Source: DATKPA01 sp051955985
GTDB taxonomy: Bacteria; Planctomycetota; Phycisphaerae; WQYP01
NCBI GenBank assembly: GCA_051955985.1
Contig: JBQCGD010000192.1
Span: 9,482 to 73,481, forward strand
Reading direction: 5' to 3'
Length of the DNA stretch: 64,000 nt
Shown: piece after piece, positions 23,217-30,503 of the stretch
How the letters are laid out: every line of letters starts with the position of its first letter
Numbering within the stretch: position 1 is the stretch's first letter
Notes under the pieces: model-generated
What the model saw: only the letters and a program-made list of their open reading frames with translations
Database searches by the model: none
What the model was told of the DNA's origin: nothing
Translations under genes and position numbers: made by a program

Positions 23217-24970
23217 ACTGGCTCGATTACGTGGTGCTGTTCGGGTCGATCCTGGCGATTGCGCTCTATGGGGTGGTGCGGACGCGGGGGAAGCGGGATC
23301 TGCATGATTATCTGCGCGGGAAGCGGAAGCAGTCGTGGCTGGTGATCGGGTTGTCGGTGATGGCGACGCAGGCGTCGGCGATCACGTTTTTGTCGATGCC
23401 GGGGCAGGGGTATGCGAGCGGGCTGTCGTTTGTGCAGAATTATTTTGCAATGCCGGTGGCGCTGGTGATCATCGCGGCGGTGTTTTTGCCGCTGTATCGC
23501 AAGTTGAATGTGTACACGGCGTATGAGTTTCTGGGGAAGCGGTTTGATAAAAAGACGCGTCTTCTGGCGGCGTTTTTGTTTTTGATTCAGCGCGGGTTGG
23601 GGGCCGGGATCACGATTTATGCGCCGTCGATAGTGCTGTCGACGATCTTTGGGTGGTCGTTGTCGTTGACGATCGTTGCGAGCAGCTTAGTGGTCATTGT
23701 CTATACGGTGGTGGGCGGGTCAGATGCAGTGACGCATACGCAGAAGTATCAGTTTGCGATCATCATGGCGGGGATGGTGGCGGCGTTTGTGATTCTGCTG
23801 ATGAAATTGCCGTGCTCGTTTGGCGATGCAATAGCGATTGCGGGGCATTTTGGCAAGTTGAATGCGGTGTCGTTTTCGACGGATCCGAAGGAGCGGTATA
23901 CGTTCTGGACGGGGATGATCGGGGGATTGTTTCTGATGCTGTCTTATTTTGGGACGGATCAGTCGCAGGTGCAGCGGTATATCGCGGGGGATGATTTAAG
24001 GGAGTCGCGGTTTGGGTTGATGTTTAATGCGCTGTTGAAGATTCCGATGCAGTTTGGAATTTTGCTACTGGGGGTGCTGCTGTTTGTATTTTACGTGTTT
24101 CATCCAGCGCCGATCTTTTTCAACAAGGTGGCTTGGAACGAAGTACCGCCGAATGCTCCGCGTGCTATCAGCTTCACATTCGAAATTGGGCATGGTCCTG
24201 CCTCCCCCCCCGCGAATTTCGAACAAGATTTTCGAGTTAAGGCAAGGCAGCAACAACAGTTGGCAGGAGAATGGCTTCATTATCGTAACGGCCACCCTTC
24301 AGCTGCTGCGGCCATTGGCATCCAACAACTTGAAGTAGCGACAGCCTTGAACATGGACCGCGCCATTGCAAAATCATTGGTGGCGAAATACGCGCCGACA
24401 TCAAGTGCGGACGACAAGGACTACGTGTTTATTCACTTCATTTTAGAGAATCTGCCTCACGGATTGATTGGACTTTTGGTGGCGGCGTTCTTTGCGGCGG
24501 CGCTTTCATCAAAGGCTGCCGAGTTGAATGCGCTCGCGTCCACATCGGTAGTGGACTTGTACCGAACCGTGATTCGGCCTTCCGCGTCGGATCGGCAATG
24601 TGTAATTGCTTCCAAAGGGTTCACCGTGTTGTGGGGCCTGGTGGCAATGGGCTTTGCGCTGTTTGCACGCATGTCGGAAAATTTGATTCAGGCCTCCAAT
24701 ATCGTCGGCTCTATTTTCTACGGAGTGGTCCTCGGAATCTTTCTCGTTGCCTTCTTTCTGAAATGGATCCGCGGAAGCGCGATTTTCTGGTCGGCGGTGG
24801 TGTCGCAACTCCTCGTCTTCGTGCTCTATTCATCGCTGTCGATCAGCTACCTGTGGTACAACCTCATCGGGTGCGGGGCGTGCGTGGGGTTGGCGGTGGT
24901 GCTGCAAGCGGTGACCCCGCGCGACGTTGAACCTCGTGGGTTTGAGCCGGTGATGGAGACGCATGTCTGA
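23213..24970 (+). CDS. Sodium:solute symporter (SSS family)
   Basis: The 585-residue membrane protein starts NWLDYVVLFGSILAIALYG and has 13 or so helices. SSS blocks include DYLRGKRKQSWLVIGLSVMATQASAITFLSMPG near residues 30-65 and GTDQSQVQRYIAGDD near 255-270. A long hydrophilic loop (about 305-390) sits between helices. It imports a small organic solute with Na+. It is coupled to the small membrane protein upstream and overlaps the BshC-like gene downstream by 8 bases. The section 24090-24860 uses many A/T-ending and CAA, GCA, CTT codons, unlike the G-ending codons before it, so the gene looks like a mosaic. The reading frame is intact. Confidence 0.9.
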   Translation: MNWLDYVVLFGSILAIALYGVVRTRGKRDLHDYLRGKRKQSWLVIGLSVMATQASAITFLSMPGQGYASGLSFVQNYFAMPVALVIIAAVFLPLYRKLNVYTAYEFLGKRFDKKTRLLAAFLFLIQRGLGAGITIYAPSIVLSTIFGWSLSLTIVASSLVVIVYTVVGGSDAVTHTQKYQFAIIMAGMVAAFVILLMKLPCSFGDAIAIAGHFGKLNAVSFSTDPKERYTFWTGMIGGLFLMLSYFGTDQSQVQRYIAGDDLRESRFGLMFNALLKIPMQFGILLLGVLLFVFYVFHPAPIFFNKVAWNEVPPNAPRAISFTFEIGHGPASPPANFEQDFRVKARQQQQLAGEWLHYRNGHPSAAAAIGIQQLEVATALNMDRAIAKSLVAKYAPTSSADDKDYVFIHFILENLPHGLIGLLVAAFFAAALSSKAAELNALASTSVVDLYRTVIRPSASDRQCVIASKGFTVLWGLVAMGFALFARMSENLIQASNIVGSIFYGVVLGIFLVAFFLKWIRGSAIFWSAVVSQLLVFVLYSSLSISYLWYNLIGCGACVGLAVVLQAVTPRDVEPRGFEPVMETHV

Positions 24971-25769
24971 GAGTGCCGCACAATCTTCGGGGCCGGTCAT
25001 CTGCTTCGGGCAGCAGCCGTGCGGTTTTTTTCCGAAGCGGTTTTTGTACGCGAAGATCGTGACGGCGCGGCGGCTGCAGAAGGAGATTGGGGGGGAGATT
25101 GTTTTCTTTTATCACGACAGCGATCACGATCCGCGGGAGACGCGGACGATGGTGCGGCATCGGCAGTCGGGGAATCCGATCCTGCTGAATTTTGAGTTCG
25201 AGAACAAGTGGCAGCGGAAGTTTTCGCCGCTGTATCTGAAGCGGGTGCCGGCGGAGTGGTCGCGGAAGATGGCGGGGCAATTGGGGAATTACGTGGAGAA
25301 GGGGTGGGTGGAGGCGTTTCGTGCGGTGGCGAGTGGGCCGCACGCGGGGAATGTCGCGGATTTTTGCCTCGACATGTACCGGCAGATGGGGCTGCTGGAG
25401 GGAATTCGCGTGATGCGGTCGGGCGATCCCGAGTTTCGGCGGGCGGCGTGTGCGATTTCGGACTTTTTTGTGGATGTGCCGTATGAAGGGGAGGTGGTGC
25501 GGGCACGTTACAGCGATGGGAAGTTTTTGCTGCATGAAGGCGGGAATGCGTACATCACCGTGCCGCCGGCGCCCTTTGGGAAGGAGCAGATCAGCCCGAC
25601 GCGCGACAGTCGGCTGGTGTGGATGCAATCGGTGATACGCTGCACGCATTATGTTTCCGGTGCGGGCGAGCAGGCATATCTGAAGAAGGAAGAGGCGCCG
25701 GAGATTTCGTTTGTGACTCGCGACACGATAGAGCGTTCTGATGAAGCATACACCGATCACCTTGAGTAA
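24963..25769 (+). CDS. Short BshC-like protein (putative thiol-ligase of bacillithiol type)
   Basis: The 268-residue product has CFGQQPCGFFPKRFLYAKI at residues 15-33 and FFYHDSDHDPRE at 48-59. These resemble the GQQPG(L/F)...YKA and ASEDHD blocks of BshC, the enzyme thought to add cysteine in bacillithiol synthesis. Normal BshC is about 500-540 residues, with a coiled coil and C-terminal part that are missing here. The start overlaps the symporter stop and the end overlaps bshB1 by 29 bases. Standing directly before bshB1 and bshA, it probably performs the last step or a variant of it. The homology claim rests on two motifs and context. Confidence 0.6.
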   Translation: MSESAAQSSGPVICFGQQPCGFFPKRFLYAKIVTARRLQKEIGGEIVFFYHDSDHDPRETRTMVRHRQSGNPILLNFEFENKWQRKFSPLYLKRVPAEWSRKMAGQLGNYVEKGWVEAFRAVASGPHAGNVADFCLDMYRQMGLLEGIRVMRSGDPEFRRAACAISDFFVDVPYEGEVVRARYSDGKFLLHEGGNAYITVPPAPFGKEQISPTRDSRLVWMQSVIRCTHYVSGAGEQAYLKKEEAPEISFVTRDTIERSDEAYTDHLE

Positions 25770-26463
25770 CGGGCCGCTGCTGGCTTTCGGGGCGCACCCG
25801 GACGACGTCGAGTTCGGCTGCGGCGGCGTGGTTCTCGCCGAGACAAGAAGCGGTCGGCGGGCCCGCGTGGTCGTATGTTCGCGCGGGGAGGCGGGCACGC
25901 ATGGCACGCCGGCGGAGCGGACGCAGGAGGCGGAGCGGGGCGCGGCGATCCTGGGGGCGTCGATCGAATTCCTGGAGCTCGGCGGGGATGCCCGCCTGGA
26001 AATCCGCACCGCGCATGCACTGAAAATCGCAGGGGTGCTGCGGCGGGAAAAGCCGGCGGTCGTGCTTGCGCCACTCCCGGAGCCGAACCAGCACCCGGAC
26101 CACGCGCGTCTGGGCCAGCTTGTGCGTGACGCGGCGCGGTTGGCGCGCTACGGGAATGTGCCCGAATTGAACGAGCATCCGCCGCACGCGATCGAGGCGT
26201 TGTTCTTTTACGAGGTCACCAGCGCTGCATCTGCCCCCCCTGCCGTGCTTGTGGACGTTTCCGACCTTGTGCCGGAATGGACGGCGGCGATGGAAGCGCA
26301 CGCATCGCAGCTGCGCACGCGGAATTACATCGAGCTGCAACTCACGAAGGCCCGCCTTCACGGCCTGCGTGCAGGGGTTTCGCATGCGATCGCGCTGCAT
26401 GCGGGCGATCCGCTCGTTGTCAGCCACCTCGGGCAGCTTGGCCGCGGTGCACGGACCTTTTGA
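25741..26463 (+). CDS. bshB1: Bacillithiol biosynthesis deacetylase BshB1-type (PIG-L)
   Basis: The 240-residue PIG-L protein shows FGAHPDDVEFGCGG (zinc and catalytic Asp), CSRGEAGTHGTPAERTQEAERGA and HPDHARLGQLVRDAARLARYG. This set is typical of BshB1, which deacetylates GlcNAc-malate to GlcN-malate. The middle block with RTAHALKIAGVLRREKP also fits. It overlaps the BshC-like gene by 29 bases and lies 2 bases before bshA, so the three are coupled. Both downstream neighbour and motif order support the specific assignment over a general PIG-L role. Confidence 0.88.
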   Translation: MKHTPITLSNGPLLAFGAHPDDVEFGCGGVVLAETRSGRRARVVVCSRGEAGTHGTPAERTQEAERGAAILGASIEFLELGGDARLEIRTAHALKIAGVLRREKPAVVLAPLPEPNQHPDHARLGQLVRDAARLARYGNVPELNEHPPHAIEALFFYEVTSAASAPPAVLVDVSDLVPEWTAAMEAHASQLRTRNYIELQLTKARLHGLRAGVSHAIALHAGDPLVVSHLGQLGRGARTF

Positions 26464-26465
26464 CA

Positions 26466-27602
26466 ATGAGCAGCACGTACAACATCGGCATCACCTGCTA
26501 TCCGAGCATCGGGGGAAGCGGAATTCTCGCGTCGGCACTGGGAGAAGAGCTCGCACGGCGCGGGCATGCGGTGCATTTCATCAGTTACGAGCGGCCCTTC
26601 CGCCTGCCGGAGAATTTGCCGGGGCTGCACTTTCACCCGGTGGAAATTCATGACTTCGATCCGTTTCCCTATCCGGATTACACGCTGCCGTTGTCGGTGA
26701 AGATGGCGGAAGTGAGCCGGGATTATGCGCTCGATATCCTGCACGTGCATTACGCCGTTCCGCACGCGACGGCGGCGGTGCTGGCGCATTCGATGCTGCC
26801 GGAAAAGCAGCGGCCGCGGCTGATCACGACATTGCACGGCACGGACACGACGCTTCTGGCGGGGCATCCGAGCTATGGGCCGGCGATCCGCCACGCGCTG
26901 GATTGCTCCCACGCCGTGACCGCGGTTTCGCATTTTCTGAAGAAGGAGACGGAGCGGCTTCTTTCGGTGCGGACGCGGATCGAGGTGGTGCACAACTTCT
27001 TTTCGCCGCGGCCGCCACGGCGTTCGCGGGCGGAGGTGCGGGCGGACCTGGGGGTGGGAGACGAATTGCTCATCCTGCACACGTCGAACCTCCGTCCGTT
27101 GAAGCGCATTGACGTGCTGCTCGAGACGGTCGCCCTGCTGCAGCCGCGGAGCGCGTTCAAGCTGCTGATCCTGGCGGGCGAGAGCTTTGCGCCTTACCAG
27201 GAGCAGGCGCATCGGCTCGGGCTGGAAGGGAACATCCTGGTGCGCGACAGGATTCTCGATATCGAGGAGTACTTTCATGCGGCGGATGTGGGATTGATCA
27301 CTTCGGACACGGAAAGTTTCTGCCTGAGCATCCTGGAAGGAATGTCGCTGGGCTGTCCGAGCGTGGCGACGCGCGTTGGCGGGGTGCCGGAGGTGGTCGA
27401 TCAGGGCGTGACGGGGCTGCTGGCGGAAGCGGGCAATCCCGTGGCGCTGGCGGATGCCCTGCGGGGATTGATGGAGGATGCGTACCGCCGGGAGAAGATG
27501 GGGGAAGCCGCGAGGCGTGCGGCGGCGGCCCGATTCTCGGCGGAGGCGATCGTTCCGCAGTATGAGCGCATTTACCAGCGCGTGACCGGCCGGGCGGTGT
27601 GA
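26466..27602 (+). CDS. bshA: N-acetyl-alpha-D-glucosaminyl L-malate synthase BshA
   Basis: The 378-residue GT4 enzyme starts YNIGITCYPSIGGSG and contains HFISYERPFRL, ILHVHYAVPHA, ITTLHGTDTTL, HTSNLRPLKR and SFCLSILEGMSLGCPSVA. This is the BshA layout. It joins UDP-GlcNAc to L-malate, the first step of bacillithiol synthesis in the cytoplasm. ATG at 26466 sits 2 bases after the bshB1 stop; the longer frame from 26277 is an overlap with bshB1. Codon use is more balanced than in the genes before 24 kb. The assignment is strong and defines the locus as thiol biosynthesis. Confidence 0.93.
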   Translation: MSSTYNIGITCYPSIGGSGILASALGEELARRGHAVHFISYERPFRLPENLPGLHFHPVEIHDFDPFPYPDYTLPLSVKMAEVSRDYALDILHVHYAVPHATAAVLAHSMLPEKQRPRLITTLHGTDTTLLAGHPSYGPAIRHALDCSHAVTAVSHFLKKETERLLSVRTRIEVVHNFFSPRPPRRSRAEVRADLGVGDELLILHTSNLRPLKRIDVLLETVALLQPRSAFKLLILAGESFAPYQEQAHRLGLEGNILVRDRILDIEEYFHAADVGLITSDTESFCLSILEGMSLGCPSVATRVGGVPEVVDQGVTGLLAEAGNPVALADALRGLMEDAYRREKMGEAARRAAAARFSAEAIVPQYERIYQRVTGRAV

Positions 27603-27609
27603 TTGGCGG

Positions 27610-27942
27610 TTAAATCAGAGAGAGCACTTCGTCGACGTTCAGCGGCTTGACCAGCAGCGGGGCGTCACGGAGGTCCCCTCCCCCGTCGGCGGCGGCGTAC
27701 GCGGTGACAAAGACGATCCGGATATTGGGATTCTGCTGGCGAAGCTTGTCGGCGAAGAGGGCGCCCGGGGTGTCGGGAAGCCGAAGGTCGATGATGGCGG
27801 CGTCGAATTCGCTTGCGGGGATGCTCACCTGGGCGGGCTCTGCGTAACCTTTGACCTGGTGGCCAAGCTGTTCGAGGACAGCGGTGAGCGCATAGAGGGA
27901 TTTGCGGTCATCTTCAACAACGAGGATACGCTTGGTGGACAT
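27610..27942 (-). CDS. Single-domain response regulator (REC)
   Basis: The 110-residue receiver domain begins MSTKRILVVEDDRKSLYAL (acidic pair), has FDAAIIDLRLPD (phospho-Asp near residue 50) and LLVKPLN (conserved Lys-Pro). It has no output domain, so it probably acts through protein contact or as a phosphate relay. It lies convergent with bshA and divergent from a FixJ-type regulator. A Gly-rich loop (AAADGGGDLRDA) replaces part of the usual alpha4 region. ATG at 27942 fits the family N-terminus; no good ribosome site is seen, so the start is moderate in confidence. Confidence 0.87.
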   Translation of the reverse strand: MSTKRILVVEDDRKSLYALTAVLEQLGHQVKGYAEPAQVSIPASEFDAAIIDLRLPDTPGALFADKLRQQNPNIRIVFVTAYAAADGGGDLRDAPLLVKPLNVDEVLSLI

Positions 27943-28274
27943 GGGAGGAGACGCCTTTCGGGGCGAAGCAAACGGAACGGCCGCGGTTCCGGAGGTGCTG
28001 AGCCTGGAGGGATTGGCTGCCACCGACGATGGAAAGCCGCGTGTTCACTGGGGGCCTACAACTGGGAAAACGTTCGTATCCTAAGAGGGGATACGGACTT
28101 CTGCGTGGGTATTAGTGCTCACGAGAGCCACTTTTCCTTTGCTCATCGCCGCCTTAATATTTGGGAATATCGAGGCGCAAATTCGGGAGTGTCGATCCAT
28201 CCGTTGGGTGACGGAGGATTTCACGTTCGCAACAAGCCTCCGGGGCGTTCATCAGAAGGAAAGGGTGCCGATCC
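27943..28274. other. Divergent intergenic region between two regulators
   Basis: These 332 bases separate a minus-strand receiver gene and a plus-strand FixJ-type regulator and must hold both promoters. The central part (28080-28200) has lower GC. I see no strong palindrome or gene. Confidence 0.5.
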
Positions 28275-28922
28275 ATGCCACGTTCGCCGACGATTTACGT
28301 CGTGGACGACGATCCTGCCACCAGACGCGCGCTTCAAGGTGCGCTTGAGCGGGCCCAGTTCCGCGTGCGCACGTACGCGGATGCGACGGCGTTTTTGAAA
28401 GATTTTCAGAACGGCGGGATCGGGTGCCTGCTGCTGGATCTGCAGCTTCCCTCGATGAGCGGGATCGAACTCATTGAGCGCATGCGGGAGCGCAAGCTGC
28501 ACTTGCCTGTGATCATCATCAGCGGGCATGCGAATGTGGAGTCGGCGGTGAAGATCCTGAAGCTGGGAGCGGTGGATTTGATCGAAAAGCCGCTGGATTT
28601 GAAGGTGGTTATTGAACGGGTCCGGGAAGTGATCCGGCGGGACACGCTGCGGCAGCAGCATCACGCGGTGGTGCAGGAGATCTGGAAGCGGCTGGAGACG
28701 CTGACCCCGCGGGAGATGGTGCTGGTGAAGCTGCTGATCCAGGGGAAGTCGAACAAGATGATCGGCGCAACGCTGGGCATCTCGACCAAGACGGTGGCGA
28801 ATCACCGGGCGCATGTCATGGCCAAGACGCAGGCCTCAAATGCCGCGGACCTCGTGCGGATGGTGCTTACCGTCGAGCAGGCCCAGATGCTCGACGCAGC
28901 CCTGGACAAGCACTATCTGTAG
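28275..28922 (+). CDS. FixJ/LuxR-type response regulator
   Basis: The 215-residue protein has a receiver domain (about 6-118) with VVDDDPATRRAL, LLLDLQLPSMSG (phospho-Asp) and IEKPLD (Lys-Pro). A LuxR-type helix-turn-helix follows (about 145-205), with LTPREMVLVKLLIQGKSNKMIG and STKTVANHRAHVMAK. It binds DNA when phosphorylated. The partner may be the histidine kinase at 29075, 152 bases downstream on the same strand, though that kinase has its own spacing and hairpin. The targets are unknown. Confidence 0.92.
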   Translation: MPRSPTIYVVDDDPATRRALQGALERAQFRVRTYADATAFLKDFQNGGIGCLLLDLQLPSMSGIELIERMRERKLHLPVIIISGHANVESAVKILKLGAVDLIEKPLDLKVVIERVREVIRRDTLRQQHHAVVQEIWKRLETLTPREMVLVKLLIQGKSNKMIGATLGISTKTVANHRAHVMAKTQASNAADLVRMVLTVEQAQMLDAALDKHYL

Positions 28923-28957
28923 ACCTTGTGCCTGTTAGCAATCTCTTCCATTGCAGG

Positions 28958-28996
28958 CTCTGCTGTTCTGATATAAAAAAAATCAGAAACAGAGGC
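28958..28996. promoter_or_regulatory. Imperfect hairpin between FixJ-type regulator and kinase
   Basis: CTCTGCTGTTCTGAT and ATCAGAAACAGAG form an imperfect stem around an A-rich loop (ATAAAAAA). It may end the regulator transcript or serve as an operator for the kinase gene. No T tract follows. Confidence 0.35.
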
Positions 28997-29074
28997 GTTG
29001 TGCCACATCCGAAGCGCCCAGTTTAACGAATAACTTAAAAAGGGCCGGCTGTGCTTGCCGGCACGGAGGTTCGC

Positions 29075-30244
29075 ATGCGGAACGCTGAGACAGTTGCTGC
29101 CGATACCCTGATGTTCCAACCAATGCCTGAGCTGGCCAACGCGCTTCGCAGGAAGAGCGGGCGCATTATCACCCGGTGGAACAAGCTGGTCCGCAGCGTC
29201 ATTCCCAATGCCGATGCGTTGACGTCGCGCCAGGTGCGCGATTCGATCCCAACGGTCCTGGAGCAGATGGCCCAGGCGGTGGAGGCTGCCGAGCCGGCGC
29301 CCGCGCAGGAGCTGGCGGAAGTCACGAAGCTGCACGGGGAGGAACGGTTTCACGAGAGCTACAACGTGAAGGAACTGATCCTCGAATACCGGCTGCTCCG
29401 CAAAGTGCTGGTGGAGGAAATCGACACGGCGATGAAGCGCACGATCAGCGCGCAGGAGTGGCTCGCGCTGGATATGGCCGTCGATGTGTCGCTGCAGCAG
29501 GCGATTCTGGCCTTTCTGCAGCACCAGATGCACCGCCTCAAAACGGCGACCGAAGGCGAAGCGAAGTTCCTCGCGTTCCTCACCCACGAGATCCGCGGGG
29601 GGCTCAACAGCGTGATGCTGACGATGCAATGGGTGGAACACGCGCTGGAGTCCCGGAAGGAATTTTCCGAGGAAAGAGAGGCGCTCATCGCCGCGCGCAA
29701 GTCCGCCATGGAAACGATCACGAGCCTCGAACGGCTGCTGCAGGCGGAGCGGCTGCGACAGAAGAGCGCACTCCCCGTCTACACGGCGGTTTCGTTGAAA
29801 ACGATCGCGGAAAAAGTGGCGACGCAGTTCAAAGTCGCCGCCCAGCGCAAGCGCATCCACCTGCAGGTGCAGATTCTCGAGGATGCGATCGTCACGACGG
29901 ACGAGGGACTGCTCACGCTTGTGCTGCAGCACCTGCTGGGAAATGCCGTCAAACACGGGGAAGAGGGGCGAATCCTCCTCCGCGCCGCAAAAGAAGCAGA
30001 GGGGTGCTGGACGTTGCGGATGGAAAACGAGATCGGGGGGATCTCGGCCGGGCAGATGGCGAAGCTTTTCGATTCCTTCGCCGATGGCGTGATCCCCACG
30101 GATGCCGGGCTGGGCTTGTACATTGCCTGGCAGGCGGCGGACACGCTGGGGGCACGGCTGGCGGTCGATGGGGGCGATCCCTGGCGGCTGAGCCTGCGTC
30201 TGGCGGGCGCCAGGAACGGCGGCGCACGACAAAACAGCGCGTGA
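29075..30244 (+). CDS. Soluble sensor histidine kinase
   Basis: The 389-residue product has no membrane segment. An N-terminal all-helical sensory region (about 10-150) contains ITRWNKLVRSVIP and the SYNVKELILEYRLLRKVL block, resembling the RsbRD/DUF-type N-terminal helices of soluble kinases. DHp follows with FLTHEIRGGLNS (His near 171). The HATPase part has LLGNAVKHG (N box) and GLGLYIAWQAADTLG (G box). The F box is weak. ATG at 29075 with GGAGG 6 bases upstream is preferred to GTG at 29051. It probably phosphorylates the FixJ-type regulator upstream. Confidence 0.88.
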   Translation: MRNAETVAADTLMFQPMPELANALRRKSGRIITRWNKLVRSVIPNADALTSRQVRDSIPTVLEQMAQAVEAAEPAPAQELAEVTKLHGEERFHESYNVKELILEYRLLRKVLVEEIDTAMKRTISAQEWLALDMAVDVSLQQAILAFLQHQMHRLKTATEGEAKFLAFLTHEIRGGLNSVMLTMQWVEHALESRKEFSEEREALIAARKSAMETITSLERLLQAERLRQKSALPVYTAVSLKTIAEKVATQFKVAAQRKRIHLQVQILEDAIVTTDEGLLTLVLQHLLGNAVKHGEEGRILLRAAKEAEGCWTLRMENEIGGISAGQMAKLFDSFADGVIPTDAGLGLYIAWQAADTLGARLAVDGGDPWRLSLRLAGARNGGARQNSA

Positions 30245-30401
30245 CAAAAATATGTCCTACTCAGCGCAAGCGCATCCATGCGCCGTGTGGCCTGTTTGAG
30301 CAGCGCGCATCGATTTACCCGCGCGGCTCATCTGCGGAATCGCTCCGCATCTTCTCTCTCCGGCATTCTCTTTGCCAAACCCGCCTCCTGCGTCGCGAGT
30401 C

Positions 30402-30447
30402 GGGAACTATGAAAATAGTTCCCAACGGCATGACCCCGGAGGGGTCA
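30402..30447 (+). promoter_or_regulatory. Two perfect hairpins upstream of ABC exporter genes
   Basis: GGGAACTA-TGAAAA-TAGTTCCC (30402-30423) is followed 7 bases later by TGACCCC-GGA-GGGGTCA (30431-30447). They end 56 bases before the start of the first ABC gene. The pair could form a leader that responds to a signal, or an operator site for a dimeric regulator. There is no T tract for simple termination. Confidence 0.6.
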
Positions 30448-30503
30448 ACACCCACCATGGAGATGGAACGTCCTGCACCTCCTGCAGGCATCCAAGTGAC
30501 CTC

